Positions 16,924 through 24,358 of a DNA stretch of 64,000 nucleotides are shown here, in pieces. The notes below the pieces were generated by a model. The model ran no database searches. It worked only from the letters and a program-made list of their open reading frames with translations, and was not told the DNA's origin. The stretch lies in contig NZ_BAAAPN010000103.1 of NCBI RefSeq assembly GCF_039531165.1, positions 1 to 64,000 of the forward strand. Direction: 5' to 3'. Numbering within the stretch: position 1 is the stretch's first letter; every line of letters starts with the position of its first letter. Origin of the DNA: Nostocoides_A vanveenii. Lineage in GTDB: Bacteria > Actinomycetota > Actinomycetes > Actinomycetales > Dermatophilaceae. The position numbers and the translations under genes were made by a program.

Positions 16924-17955
16924 GTGCCGACGCCGCAGACTGCAGATTTGCCCACCGAATGGCCGCTCGTGTCGGTCATCGTGCCCATCCTGAACGAGGA
17001 GCGGCACCTGGCCGATGCGGTCGCGATGATCTCGGCTCAGGACTACCCCGGTGAGGTGGAGATCGTGCTCGCGCTCGGCCCATCGAGCGACCGGACCGAC
17101 GAGGTGGCCGCCGTGCTCGCGGGCCGCGACGCGCGCATTCGTCTCGTCCCCAACCCCACCGGCAAGACGCCGACCGCCCTCAACGCGGCCATCGGGGCCT
17201 CGCGCGGCGAGATCATCGCGCGGGTCGACGGACACGCCGAGATCCCGGTCGACTACCTGCGCATCGGCGTCTCGACCCTGATCGCCCAGGAGGCCGACAA
17301 TGTCGGCGGCGTGATGCATGCCAGCGGACGCACCGATTTCGAGCGCGCCGTCGCCGCCGCGATGCGCAGCCGGATCGGCGTGGGCAATGCCGCCTTCCAC
17401 GTCGGTGGTGCCGCCGGCCCCGCCGAAACGGTCTATCTCGGGATCTTCCGGCGGGCCGCCCTGGTCGCCGTCGGCGGCTTCGACGAGCACTACGAGCGAG
17501 CGCAGGACTGGGAGATGAACCACCGCATCCGAGCCCGCGGCGGGCGGATCTGGTTCACACCCGACCTGGTCGTCACCTACCGCCCGCGGAGCACGCCCGG
17601 TGCCCTGGCCAGGCAATACTTCCAGTACGGCCGGTGGCGCCATGTCATCGCCCGGCACCACGAGGGCTCGATCAATCTGCGCTATCTCGCGCCGCCGACC
17701 ATGGTGCTCGGGACTGCCGCCGCGGGACTTGTGGGTTTAGTGTGGCGTCCGGCATGGTTGGTTCCGACGGCGTATGCGGGGGCTGTGACGTTGGGGGGAC
17801 TCCTCGCCGCCCGCGGCGAGAATCCCCGCACGCGCGCGTTGACGCCGGTCGCGCTGGCCGTTATGCACTGGGCATGGGGAGTCGGCTATCTCTCCTCGCC
17901 GCCGGAACTGGCGCGCGGACGGATCGCCGATCCACGAACTGGAGGATCGTTATGA
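16924..17955 (+). CDS. Family 2 glycosyltransferase (ExoA-like)
   Basis: A 343-residue GT2 enzyme. The N-terminal GT-A fold opens with VSVIVPILNEERHLADAV; ARVDGHAEIP occupies the nucleotide-sugar metal site, and GGFDEHYERAQDWEMNHRIR is the acceptor/catalytic region with the ED-like acidic pair. Hydrophobic helices near the C-terminus (about 265-330) suggest membrane association. It resembles ExoA-type polysaccharide glycosyltransferases; donor and acceptor are unknown. GTG 16924 has GATACT 6 bases upstream. Two TTA leucine codons occur (17737 and the last codon, 17950), rare here. The stop overlaps the SpoIID/CWB2 start (ATGA at 17952). Confidence 0.87.
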   Translation: MPTPQTADLPTEWPLVSVIVPILNEERHLADAVAMISAQDYPGEVEIVLALGPSSDRTDEVAAVLAGRDARIRLVPNPTGKTPTALNAAIGASRGEIIARVDGHAEIPVDYLRIGVSTLIAQEADNVGGVMHASGRTDFERAVAAAMRSRIGVGNAAFHVGGAAGPAETVYLGIFRRAALVAVGGFDEHYERAQDWEMNHRIRARGGRIWFTPDLVVTYRPRSTPGALARQYFQYGRWRHVIARHHEGSINLRYLAPPTMVLGTAAAGLVGLVWRPAWLVPTAYAGAVTLGGLLAARGENPRTRALTPVALAVMHWAWGVGYLSSPPELARGRIADPRTGGSL

Positions 17956-20147
17956 CAACTCGCCGGTATGCCGCTGTCCGCGGCCTGCGTGCCGCGGCCG
18001 GTGCCGCTGTGATCGCCCTCGCTACCGTGTCGGTGCCGGCGGCGACGGCGGCGCCCAGCGCTGCGGGAGGGGGTGCGGCATACGGCCAACGGGGAGTCGA
18101 CCGGACGCAGACGCCCAGCGCCGGGTCTGCCGCGGCCGCGAACTGGACGATCACCGGAGCGGGCGCCGGGCATGGCGTGGGGATGAGCCAGTACGGCGCG
18201 CTCGCCCAGGCCAACGCCGGGTGGAAGGCCGCGCAGATCCTGAAGTTCTACTATCCGGGCACCACGATGGGCCCGGCCGCCGACGCGATGACGTTGGTGG
18301 TCAATGTCCAGGACCACGTGACCAGTTCGACGGTCACGACCTCGGCACTCGCGGCCGGCGGCGGGGCCTTCACGGTCAGTGCCGGGGGCGTCACCATGTC
18401 CGGTGGGGCCAGCACGAGCGTGACCTTCACCGGATCCGGGTCCACCGTGACCGCGTCGTGCGCCGCGTGCACCGGCCGGAAGACAGTCAGCGGCGGCACG
18501 GTCACGATGCGCTTCGCCGACGGTAAGACTCTGGCCAATGTCGGCACCAACCGTTTTGACGTCGGCATCCTCACCGTGACCCCCTCGGACACCGGGACGG
18601 CCGTGCAGGTCGGACTGCGGGTGCGACTGCACGATGAGTATCTCGACCGGATCGCGGAGATGCCCTGGTCGTGGCCGGCCGGTGCGCTGCAAGCCCAAGC
18701 CGCGGCCGCGCGCGCCTATGCGCTGAGCAAGATCAAGGACGGCCTGCGCCCCTCATGCGGCTGCCATGTCTACAACAACACGGACGACCAGGTGTTCGCC
18801 GGGTATCCGGCGAGCGGCAATCTCCCTACCTGGGACGCGTGGAAGGCCGCCGTGCGCTCGGGTGGCAGCGCGACGACCGGTCAGGTCCCGAAATACGCCG
18901 GCAGCGTGATCCGCGCCTTCTATTCGCCGAGCAATGGCGGGTGGACGCAGTCGAGCGCTGAGGCGTGGGGGACGGCGCTGCCCTATCTGATCAGTGCCGC
19001 GGATCCGTGGTCGACCAAACCCGGCAATCCCTATCTGTCGTGGACGCGCACTGTCTCCGGGGCCGACCTGGCGGCGGCGGCCGGCGTGTCGGATGTCGCC
19101 CGTCTCGATCTGAGCAGGCGCACCCAGGCCCATGCGCTCGGCACCGTTTATGCGTATGCCGGCAACGGAGCAACCGGGAAGGTGGCGGGGACGACCTTCG
19201 CCGCGCGGCTCGGTCTGCCCTCCTCCTGGGTCCGGCACCGCGTGGAACGGGTGACGGGAGCAGACCAGAGCGCCCTGGCGGCGGCGGTCGCGCGCAGTGT
19301 CCCAGTGGATGCGCAGACCGTGGTGCTCGTCAGTGCCGACCCCGCGAAGCTGCCCGACGCCGTTGCCGCGCCGCCGCTGGCGAAGACGCTTGGTGCGCCT
19401 CTGCTGCTCACCGATCAGTACGCCTTGCCGATGCCGACCGTCGGTGAGCTGAATCGCCGGGTGTCGTCCCTGAAGTACGCCGTGATCATCGGAGGCGCCA
19501 ACTCTGTCGATCAGCGGGTGCTCGACCAGTTGACGGCGCGGGGATTGACGGTGAGCCGGATCGACGGCGCGGACCGCTACGAGGTGTCGAAGAATGTCGC
19601 GCTGCGGATGGGCCAGATCAAGCCGGTCACCAATGCCGTCGTCGTCGGCGGTGCCGCCCTGCCGGACGCCGTCAGCGTCGGTGGCCCGGCCGTCGGCACG
19701 CGCTCGCCGATCCTGTTCACGCCGGCGGCGGACCTCGGCGCGGCTGCCGCAGCGGCGATCGACACGCTGAAGCCCACGACCACCCAGGTCGTGGGCGGTC
19801 CCGCATCGGTGTCGGGACTGGTGGTCTCCACGCTGCAGAAGCGCGGCATCACCACGATCCGCCTATCAGGCGCCAATCGCTATGAAGTCTCGGTCGCCGT
19901 CGCGGGCTTCTTCGCACCCAAGATGCCCGGGAGCAAGGTGGTCTTGGCCGCCGGCGACGACGGCTTCTTGATGGATGCCTTGCTCGGCGCGCCGCTGGGC
20001 CGGCCGACGGTGCTGGCGATCCACGACCATCTGCCCAGCGCCGTGGCGCGCTATCTGCAGACGCTGAACTGGCTCGGCACGCTGACGGTCATCGGCGGAT
20101 CGAGCCATGTGGACGACGCGAGCGTGCAGGCGGCCGCCGAGTCCTGA
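17952..20147 (+). CDS. Secreted SpoIID/LytB-domain protein with CWB2 repeats
   Basis: A 731-residue exported protein. The signal peptide covers about 1-34 (AAGAAVIALATVSVPAATAA). A SpoIID/LytB domain (about 65-350) shows GAGHGVGMSQYGALAQAN, EMPWSWPAGALQAQAAAARA, and VIRAFYSPSNGGWTQ; SpoIID relatives are lytic transglycosylases on denuded glycan strands or amidase enhancers. The last ~300 residues carry three cell-wall-binding type 2 repeats (for example ERVTGADQSALAAAVA, VVVGGAALPDAVSVGGPA, VQVVGGPASV-like segments), which bind anionic wall polymer in other bacteria. Coupled to the upstream GT2 by a 4-base overlap, suggesting that its wall-polymer ligand and the glycan made upstream are related. 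Its stop abuts the convergent thioesterase stop. Confidence 0.88.
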   Translation: MTTRRYAAVRGLRAAAGAAVIALATVSVPAATAAPSAAGGGAAYGQRGVDRTQTPSAGSAAAANWTITGAGAGHGVGMSQYGALAQANAGWKAAQILKFYYPGTTMGPAADAMTLVVNVQDHVTSSTVTTSALAAGGGAFTVSAGGVTMSGGASTSVTFTGSGSTVTASCAACTGRKTVSGGTVTMRFADGKTLANVGTNRFDVGILTVTPSDTGTAVQVGLRVRLHDEYLDRIAEMPWSWPAGALQAQAAAARAYALSKIKDGLRPSCGCHVYNNTDDQVFAGYPASGNLPTWDAWKAAVRSGGSATTGQVPKYAGSVIRAFYSPSNGGWTQSSAEAWGTALPYLISAADPWSTKPGNPYLSWTRTVSGADLAAAAGVSDVARLDLSRRTQAHALGTVYAYAGNGATGKVAGTTFAARLGLPSSWVRHRVERVTGADQSALAAAVARSVPVDAQTVVLVSADPAKLPDAVAAPPLAKTLGAPLLLTDQYALPMPTVGELNRRVSSLKYAVIIGGANSVDQRVLDQLTARGLTVSRIDGADRYEVSKNVALRMGQIKPVTNAVVVGGAALPDAVSVGGPAVGTRSPILFTPAADLGAAAAAAIDTLKPTTTQVVGGPASVSGLVVSTLQKRGITTIRLSGANRYEVSVAVAGFFAPKMPGSKVVLAAGDDGFLMDALLGAPLGRPTVLAIHDHLPSAVARYLQTLNWLGTLTVIGGSSHVDDASVQAAAES

Positions 20148-20936
20148 TCAGCGGCGGTCGATGAGCACCGGCTGGGTCGCATAGGCGACGAAGCCGCGCG
20201 CGTCCGAGATGGTCGCGTGCGCGACGCCGATCCCGTCGGCAGCGACGTGCGTCGCCGCATCGAGGTAGATCCACTCGCCCTCGGCGGGCCGAAGGCAGGT
20301 GACGGTGATGCTCGGCGGGATGAACAGCCAACCGTCGAGATGTAGCGGAGCGCTGATGCCATTGGTCGAGTCGGCGACCGCCGCCACCAGCTGCGTGTGG
20401 GTCGGCGCCTCGCCCGCCACGATTGCCGTATGCGGCCGGGCCCAGACCGCGGCCGGCCCCTCGATGTCGAAAGCGCCGCTCGCCCAACGCCATTCGATGC
20501 TGCGGCCGTAGCCCCACGCCGGGTCCATGCCGGGGAAATAGCGCTGCTCCTGGGGGCCGGGCAGCCCGCGCGCGGGCGGCGCCCAGTCGGCCGGCTCGGC
20601 CCGGTCGTCCTCCCGGTGGATCAGCCAGGCGCGCATGACGACCGCTGCCCGCTCACCGAAGGTGAGTTCGGCTTCGACCAGCGCCACCCGCCGACCGGGG
20701 CGGACCGTGCGGGTGGTGACACGGCATACGCCCTGGGGGATGGGTGCCAGGAAGTCCGCGGTGAAGCGGGCGACGCGCATAGTGGGGTCGTCGTGATGGC
20801 GCTCGATCTCGCGCACGCACAAGGCGGACGGCGGGCCACCGTGTTGGGCCGCGAAATCCCACGGGCTCTGCGTCGCGGTGGTCGACTCGAAGCGCCCCTC
20901 GCCGAGGGGCAGGTAGTACGCCTCCGGCGCGGTCAT
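20148..20936 (-). CDS. Acyl-CoA thioesterase family protein (double hot dog)
   Basis: A 262-residue TesB-like protein with two hot-dog folds. The first opens with GGPPSALCVREIERH and VARFTADFLAPIPQG; the second contains STNGISAPLHLDGWLFIPPS and ends GIGVAHATISDARGFVAYAT. Such enzymes hydrolyse acyl-CoA to free acid and CoA. I set the start at ATG 20936 because it overlaps the ctfB stop by 4 bases and MTAPEAYYLPLG opens the family; the longer frame upstream is a shadow. Third gene of a ketoacid CoA-transferase operon, so it may act on the same short-chain CoA pool. Confidence 0.8.
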   Translation of the reverse strand: MTAPEAYYLPLGEGRFESTTATQSPWDFAAQHGGPPSALCVREIERHHDDPTMRVARFTADFLAPIPQGVCRVTTRTVRPGRRVALVEAELTFGERAAVVMRAWLIHREDDRAEPADWAPPARGLPGPQEQRYFPGMDPAWGYGRSIEWRWASGAFDIEGPAAVWARPHTAIVAGEAPTHTQLVAAVADSTNGISAPLHLDGWLFIPPSITVTCLRPAEGEWIYLDAATHVAADGIGVAHATISDARGFVAYATQPVLIDRR

Positions 20937-21571
20937 TCCAGGTCGAGCGTCAACTCGGGCCCGGTCGCCGCGCGCACCTCGTCGACGCTGACGCCCGGCG
21001 CGAGCTCGCGCAGCACCAAGCCGGCATCCGTGACGTCCATGACCGCCAGGTCGGTGATGATCCGCTGGACCACCCGTTTGCCGGTCAGCGGGAGTGCGCA
21101 CTCGGCGAGGATCTTGTGGGAGCCGTCCCGGGCCACGTGCTCCATCAGCACGATCACCCTTTTGGCCCCGTGCACGAGGTCCATCGCGCCGCCCATGCCC
21201 TTGACCATCTTGCCGGGGATCATCCAGTTGGCGATGTCGCCGGTGACGGAGACCTGCATGGCACCGAGGATGGCCGCGTCGACCTTGCCGCCGCGGATCA
21301 TCCCGAAGCTGGTCGCCGAGTCGAAGATGCTGGCGCCCCGGCGCAGGGTGACGGTCTCCTTGCCGGCGTTGATCAGGTCGGCATCCTCCTCGCCCTCGAC
21401 CGGGTAGGGGCCGATGCCGAGGATGCCGTTCTCCGACTGCAGCACGATGTGCACATCGTCGGGAACGTAGTTCGGGACCAGCGTGGGCAGGCCGATGCCG
21501 AGGTTGACGTAGTCGCCGTCGTGGAGTTCGCGGGCCGCGCGCGCCGCCATTTCTTCGCGGGTCAGTGCCAT
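20933..21571 (-). CDS. scoB: 3-oxoacid CoA-transferase subunit B
   Basis: A 212-residue beta subunit of a class I CoA-transferase. It carries the catalytic Glu in the signature VLQSENGILGIGPYP and the family stretch DYVNLGIGLPTLVPNYVP. With subunit A it moves CoA between succinyl-CoA (or acetyl-CoA) and a 3-ketoacid such as acetoacetate. Three bases separate it from scoA upstream and 4 bases overlap it with the thioesterase downstream, so all three are one operon. Substrate assignment as succinyl-CoA:3-ketoacid rests on family resemblance only. Confidence 0.9.
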   Translation of the reverse strand: MALTREEMAARAARELHDGDYVNLGIGLPTLVPNYVPDDVHIVLQSENGILGIGPYPVEGEEDADLINAGKETVTLRRGASIFDSATSFGMIRGGKVDAAILGAMQVSVTGDIANWMIPGKMVKGMGGAMDLVHGAKRVIVLMEHVARDGSHKILAECALPLTGKRVVQRIITDLAVMDVTDAGLVLRELAPGVSVDEVRAATGPELTLDLE

Positions 21572-21574
21572 CGC

Positions 21575-22363
21575 TCAGCCCTCCTGGCTCGCCGGGCGCG
21601 GGCGCGTGGTGCGGCGCTCGATGCGTTTGTTCGCCGCCTGCTGCGGGGTCAGCGGGACGACGCGCTGGACGAAGATGCTCGGGGTGTGGATCTGGTCCGG
21701 GTCGAGCTCACCGGGTTCGACCAGCTCTTCGACCTCGGCGATCGTCACCCGGCCGGCCATCGCGGCGAGCGGGTTGAAGTTGCGGGCTGTCGAGCGGTAG
21801 ATCAGATTGCCGTGACGATCGCCCTTCCACGCCCGCACGAGCGCGAAGTCGGTCGAGATCGCTTCCTCCAGGACGTAGGTGCGCGTCTCGCCGCCCACGG
21901 TGAACTCGGCCGTCGCCTTCGGCGGTGAGGCGAGCGCGATGGTGCCGTCCGCGGCATACCGCAAGGGGAGACCGCCCTCGGCGATCTGGGTGCCCACGCC
22001 GGTCGCGGTGTAGAAGGCGGGGATCCCCGATCCGCCCGCGCGCAGCTTCTCGGCGAGGGTGCCTTGGGGTGTGAGGTGGACTTCGAGTTCGCCGGCGAGG
22101 AATTGCCGCTCGAACTCCTTGTTCTCACCGACATAGGAGCTGATCATCGTCGCGATCCGGCGGTCGGCAAGCAGGATGCCCAGGCCCCAGTCGTCGACAC
22201 CGCAGTTGTTGCTGACCGCGGTCAGCCCCACAGGGCCGGCGTGGTGCACCGCCTGGATCAGGACACTGGGAACTCCGCACAGCCCGAAACCGCCGACGGC
22301 GAGGGTGGCGCCGTCGGTGATATCGGCGACTGCGTCGGCGGCATTGACGACGACTTTGTCCAT
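21575..22363 (-). CDS. scoA: 3-oxoacid CoA-transferase subunit A
   Basis: A 262-residue alpha subunit. It opens with MDKVVVNAADAVADITDGA and carries the CoA-binding GGFGLCGVPSVLIQAV, SNNCGVDDWGLG, and the family core GSGIPAFYTATGVGTQIAEG. It pairs with subunit B in a heteromeric CoA-transferase of ketone-body type metabolism. ATG 22363 is supported by TACAGT (complement of 22370-22375) six bases upstream, giving one leaderless promoter for scoA-scoB-thioesterase. Length is slightly over the usual ~235 because of a basic C-terminal tail (KRIERRTTRPRPASQEG). Confidence 0.9.
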   Translation of the reverse strand: MDKVVVNAADAVADITDGATLAVGGFGLCGVPSVLIQAVHHAGPVGLTAVSNNCGVDDWGLGILLADRRIATMISSYVGENKEFERQFLAGELEVHLTPQGTLAEKLRAGGSGIPAFYTATGVGTQIAEGGLPLRYAADGTIALASPPKATAEFTVGGETRTYVLEEAISTDFALVRAWKGDRHGNLIYRSTARNFNPLAAMAGRVTIAEVEELVEPGELDPDQIHTPSIFVQRVVPLTPQQAANKRIERRTTRPRPASQEG

Positions 22364-22369
22364 GACCTC

Positions 22370-22375
22370 ACTGTA
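22370..22375 (-). promoter_or_regulatory. -10 element for the CoA-transferase operon
   Basis: On the minus strand TACAGT ends 6 bases before ATG 22363; leaderless layout. Confidence 0.55.
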
Positions 22376-22527
22376 TGCCGTGCCTGAAGACACGCCCCTG
22401 GGCCTTGCCTTTCGGTGTGACTCGTGGGACAAATGATGCGGCCCGCCACCGACGGCGGCCGCCGCCCGCGTGTCGTCCCGCGACGGCCCCGGCTCGACGC
22501 AGCCGGCTCATCCAGGAGTGTCCACCC

Positions 22528-23637
22528 GTGCCCATCCGCCCTCGTCGCGCCGCTGTCGCCGCCACCGCGGCCGCGCTCGGATTCGTCCCCATCGCCGCGT
22601 TTGCCGCGGTTCCCCCGCCGCCCACCCCACCCCAGCCGCTGCCCTCGGCCGTCGACGTGCTCGACCCGAGCTACGAACCGCAGACGACCTGCGATCAGGT
22701 GACCAAGCCGGGTGTCGCCGACTTCGCCACGCTGATGTCGACGCACTACAACCGGCTCTCCTACGGGACGGTGCGGCCGTGCCAGTCCGATGACAGCCAG
22801 CACTACGACGGCCGGGCCCTGGACTGGATGCTCAACGCCGGCAATGCGGCCGACAAGGAGATCGCGGACGCGGTCACGACCTGGCTGACCAAGCCGGTCA
22901 ATGGCGTCTATGGCGCGAATGCGCGGCGCTTCGGGATCATGTTCATCGTCTGGAACCACAAGGTGTGGAAGGCCTATCGGAACCCGGAGACGTGGTCGAC
23001 CTACACCGGTGCGGTGCCGCACACCGACCACATCCACTTCAGCTTCTTCTGGGACGGCGCGTGCAAGCGCACGAGTTGGTGGACCGGCGTTGCACTGAAG
23101 ACGTGGAGCGCCGCCAAGTGCTCGACCGCGACCGGGCCGCTGGTGAGCGTCGACACCGAGTTCACGAAGTACAAGGACACGGTCCTCAAGCCGGGCGCCA
23201 CCGGCGCGGCGGTCACCCTCGCGCAGAAGAATCTGCCGGGCGTGACGGTCGATGGCGATTACGGGCCGCAGACCACTGCCGCGGTGCGCAAGTTCCAGAC
23301 GAAGTGGAGCTTGAACGTCAACGGGTGGGTCAACAAAGGTGTCTGGAATCAGATGGAGCGCCTGCAGTATCCGCTGATCAAATACCGCACCACCACCGTG
23401 CTCCGCTCGGGCATGACCGGGCAGGCGGTCAAGGATGCGCAACGGGCACTGCGGGTGACGCAGGACGGCGAGTTCGGTTCGTCGACCTTGGCCGCCGTCA
23501 AGCGGGTGCAGGGGAAGTACCGCATCGCCCAGACCGGCGTCATCCGCGCCCTGACGTGGGCCGCGCTGGATGAGGAGTTGCGCTCGCGGATGCGGCAGGC
23601 CGAGTTCGACCGCGAGCTCGAACGGGCCCTCAGCTAG
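22528..23637 (+). CDS. Secreted peptidoglycan-binding protein
   Basis: A 369-residue exported protein with GTG start at 22528 and an AGGAG ribosome site about 9 bases upstream. The signal peptide covers about 1-27 (AAVAATAAALGFVPIAAFAA). A central domain (about 35-215) with DDSQHYDGRALDWM, RFGIMFIVWNHKVW and PHTDHIHFSFFWDG resembles the ARB_07466-type catalytic domain related to D-Ala-D-Ala carboxypeptidases; the His/Asp clusters could bind zinc. Two peptidoglycan-binding type 1 domains follow (about 225-285, VDGDYGPQTTAAVRKFQ; about 295-355, DGEFGSSTLAAVKRVQ). Probably a wall-anchored hydrolase. The upstream 164 bases hold no clear riboswitch. Confidence 0.82.
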   Translation: MPIRPRRAAVAATAAALGFVPIAAFAAVPPPPTPPQPLPSAVDVLDPSYEPQTTCDQVTKPGVADFATLMSTHYNRLSYGTVRPCQSDDSQHYDGRALDWMLNAGNAADKEIADAVTTWLTKPVNGVYGANARRFGIMFIVWNHKVWKAYRNPETWSTYTGAVPHTDHIHFSFFWDGACKRTSWWTGVALKTWSAAKCSTATGPLVSVDTEFTKYKDTVLKPGATGAAVTLAQKNLPGVTVDGDYGPQTTAAVRKFQTKWSLNVNGWVNKGVWNQMERLQYPLIKYRTTTVLRSGMTGQAVKDAQRALRVTQDGEFGSSTLAAVKRVQGKYRIAQTGVIRALTWAALDEELRSRMRQAEFDRELERALS

Positions 23638-24310
23638 CGACGCCCTCGGCGCGCAGCCGGTCGGCGGGGGCGGGGCCGCCGATCGTCAGCACGAGCGAGC
23701 CGTCGGCCGCATAGGTCCTGATCGCCAGGCGCAGGAAGGTCTCGAGGTCCTCGGTCTCGGTGTGGACACGCGCCCGGGCCATGCCGGTGACGCGCACGTA
23801 GGCCGCGAGATCGGCATAGGTGCTCGACTCGCCGGCCGCGACCAGGGCGAGATCGGAGTCGGCGGCCTCCTGGAAAGCGCCGAAGGTGTCGGGGAAGCCG
23901 GCGAGTTCGCGGGCCTCGTCGACGGCGTCGGCGGGCAGGGTGGATGTGGCCTGGCGGGCCAGCGCCGCGAGGGTGACGACGACGAGCGGGGCGTCGGTGG
24001 GAGCGGCCGGGTCCGTTGTCACGAGGACATCCGGTGTCGCCGGCGGCGGCAGGCTCACCGTCGCCCCGGTGGCCCAGGCGGCCAGCGTCCAGTAGAGCGT
24101 GCGCCAGTGTGGGGGCAGGTCGATCGCGACCACGGTGCCCGGGCCGGCGTCGAACTCCTCCTGCAGCAGGTTCGCGGCCTTGGCGACCCAGTTGTTCAGG
24201 ACGCGCGCGGAGAGTTCGATGCGTTCGCCGGTGCGGTCGTCGTAACACGTGATGCGCGGCCGGGCAGGGTCGCTGCGCAGCAGGTGGGGGAGGAGGTGGT
24301 CGGGGCGCAC
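23630..24310 (-). CDS. TIGR03089-family protein (acyl-CoA synthetase-like)
   Basis: A 226-residue actinobacterial protein matching the family TIGR03089, a truncated relative of AMP-binding acyl-CoA synthetases. The N-terminus has ARPRITCYDDRTGERIELS and NWVAKAANLLQEEFDAGPG, which resemble the first part of an adenylation domain, but there is no P-loop-like adenylation core and no C-terminal lid. Function is unknown. The start at GTG 24310 is set by TACGAT (complement of 24317-24322) six bases upstream. It converges on and overlaps the peptidoglycan-binding gene by 8 bases. Confidence 0.8.
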   Translation of the reverse strand: MRPDHLLPHLLRSDPARPRITCYDDRTGERIELSARVLNNWVAKAANLLQEEFDAGPGTVVAIDLPPHWRTLYWTLAAWATGATVSLPPPATPDVLVTTDPAAPTDAPLVVVTLAALARQATSTLPADAVDEARELAGFPDTFGAFQEAADSDLALVAAGESSTYADLAAYVRVTGMARARVHTETEDLETFLRLAIRTYAADGSLVLTIGGPAPADRLRAEGVAS

Positions 24311-24316
24311 CGAGGC

Positions 24317-24351
24317 ATCGTAGGTGGGGAGTCGGTGGTGCTGTCTAGGCT
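24317..24351. promoter_or_regulatory. Divergent leaderless promoters, TIGR03089 / GT-C-like gene
   Basis: TACGAT on the minus strand (24322-24317) lies 6 bases before GTG 24310. TAGGCT on the plus strand (24346-24351) lies 7 bases before GTG 24359. The two -10 elements are separated by 23 bases. Confidence 0.5.
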
Positions 24352-24358
24352 GGCCGCC

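Noticed and set aside
22364..22527. c-di-AMP riboswitch before the peptidoglycan-binding gene
   Set aside because: Such riboswitches often precede wall hydrolase genes in Actinobacteria, but its conserved blocks are not visible in this 164-base spacer.
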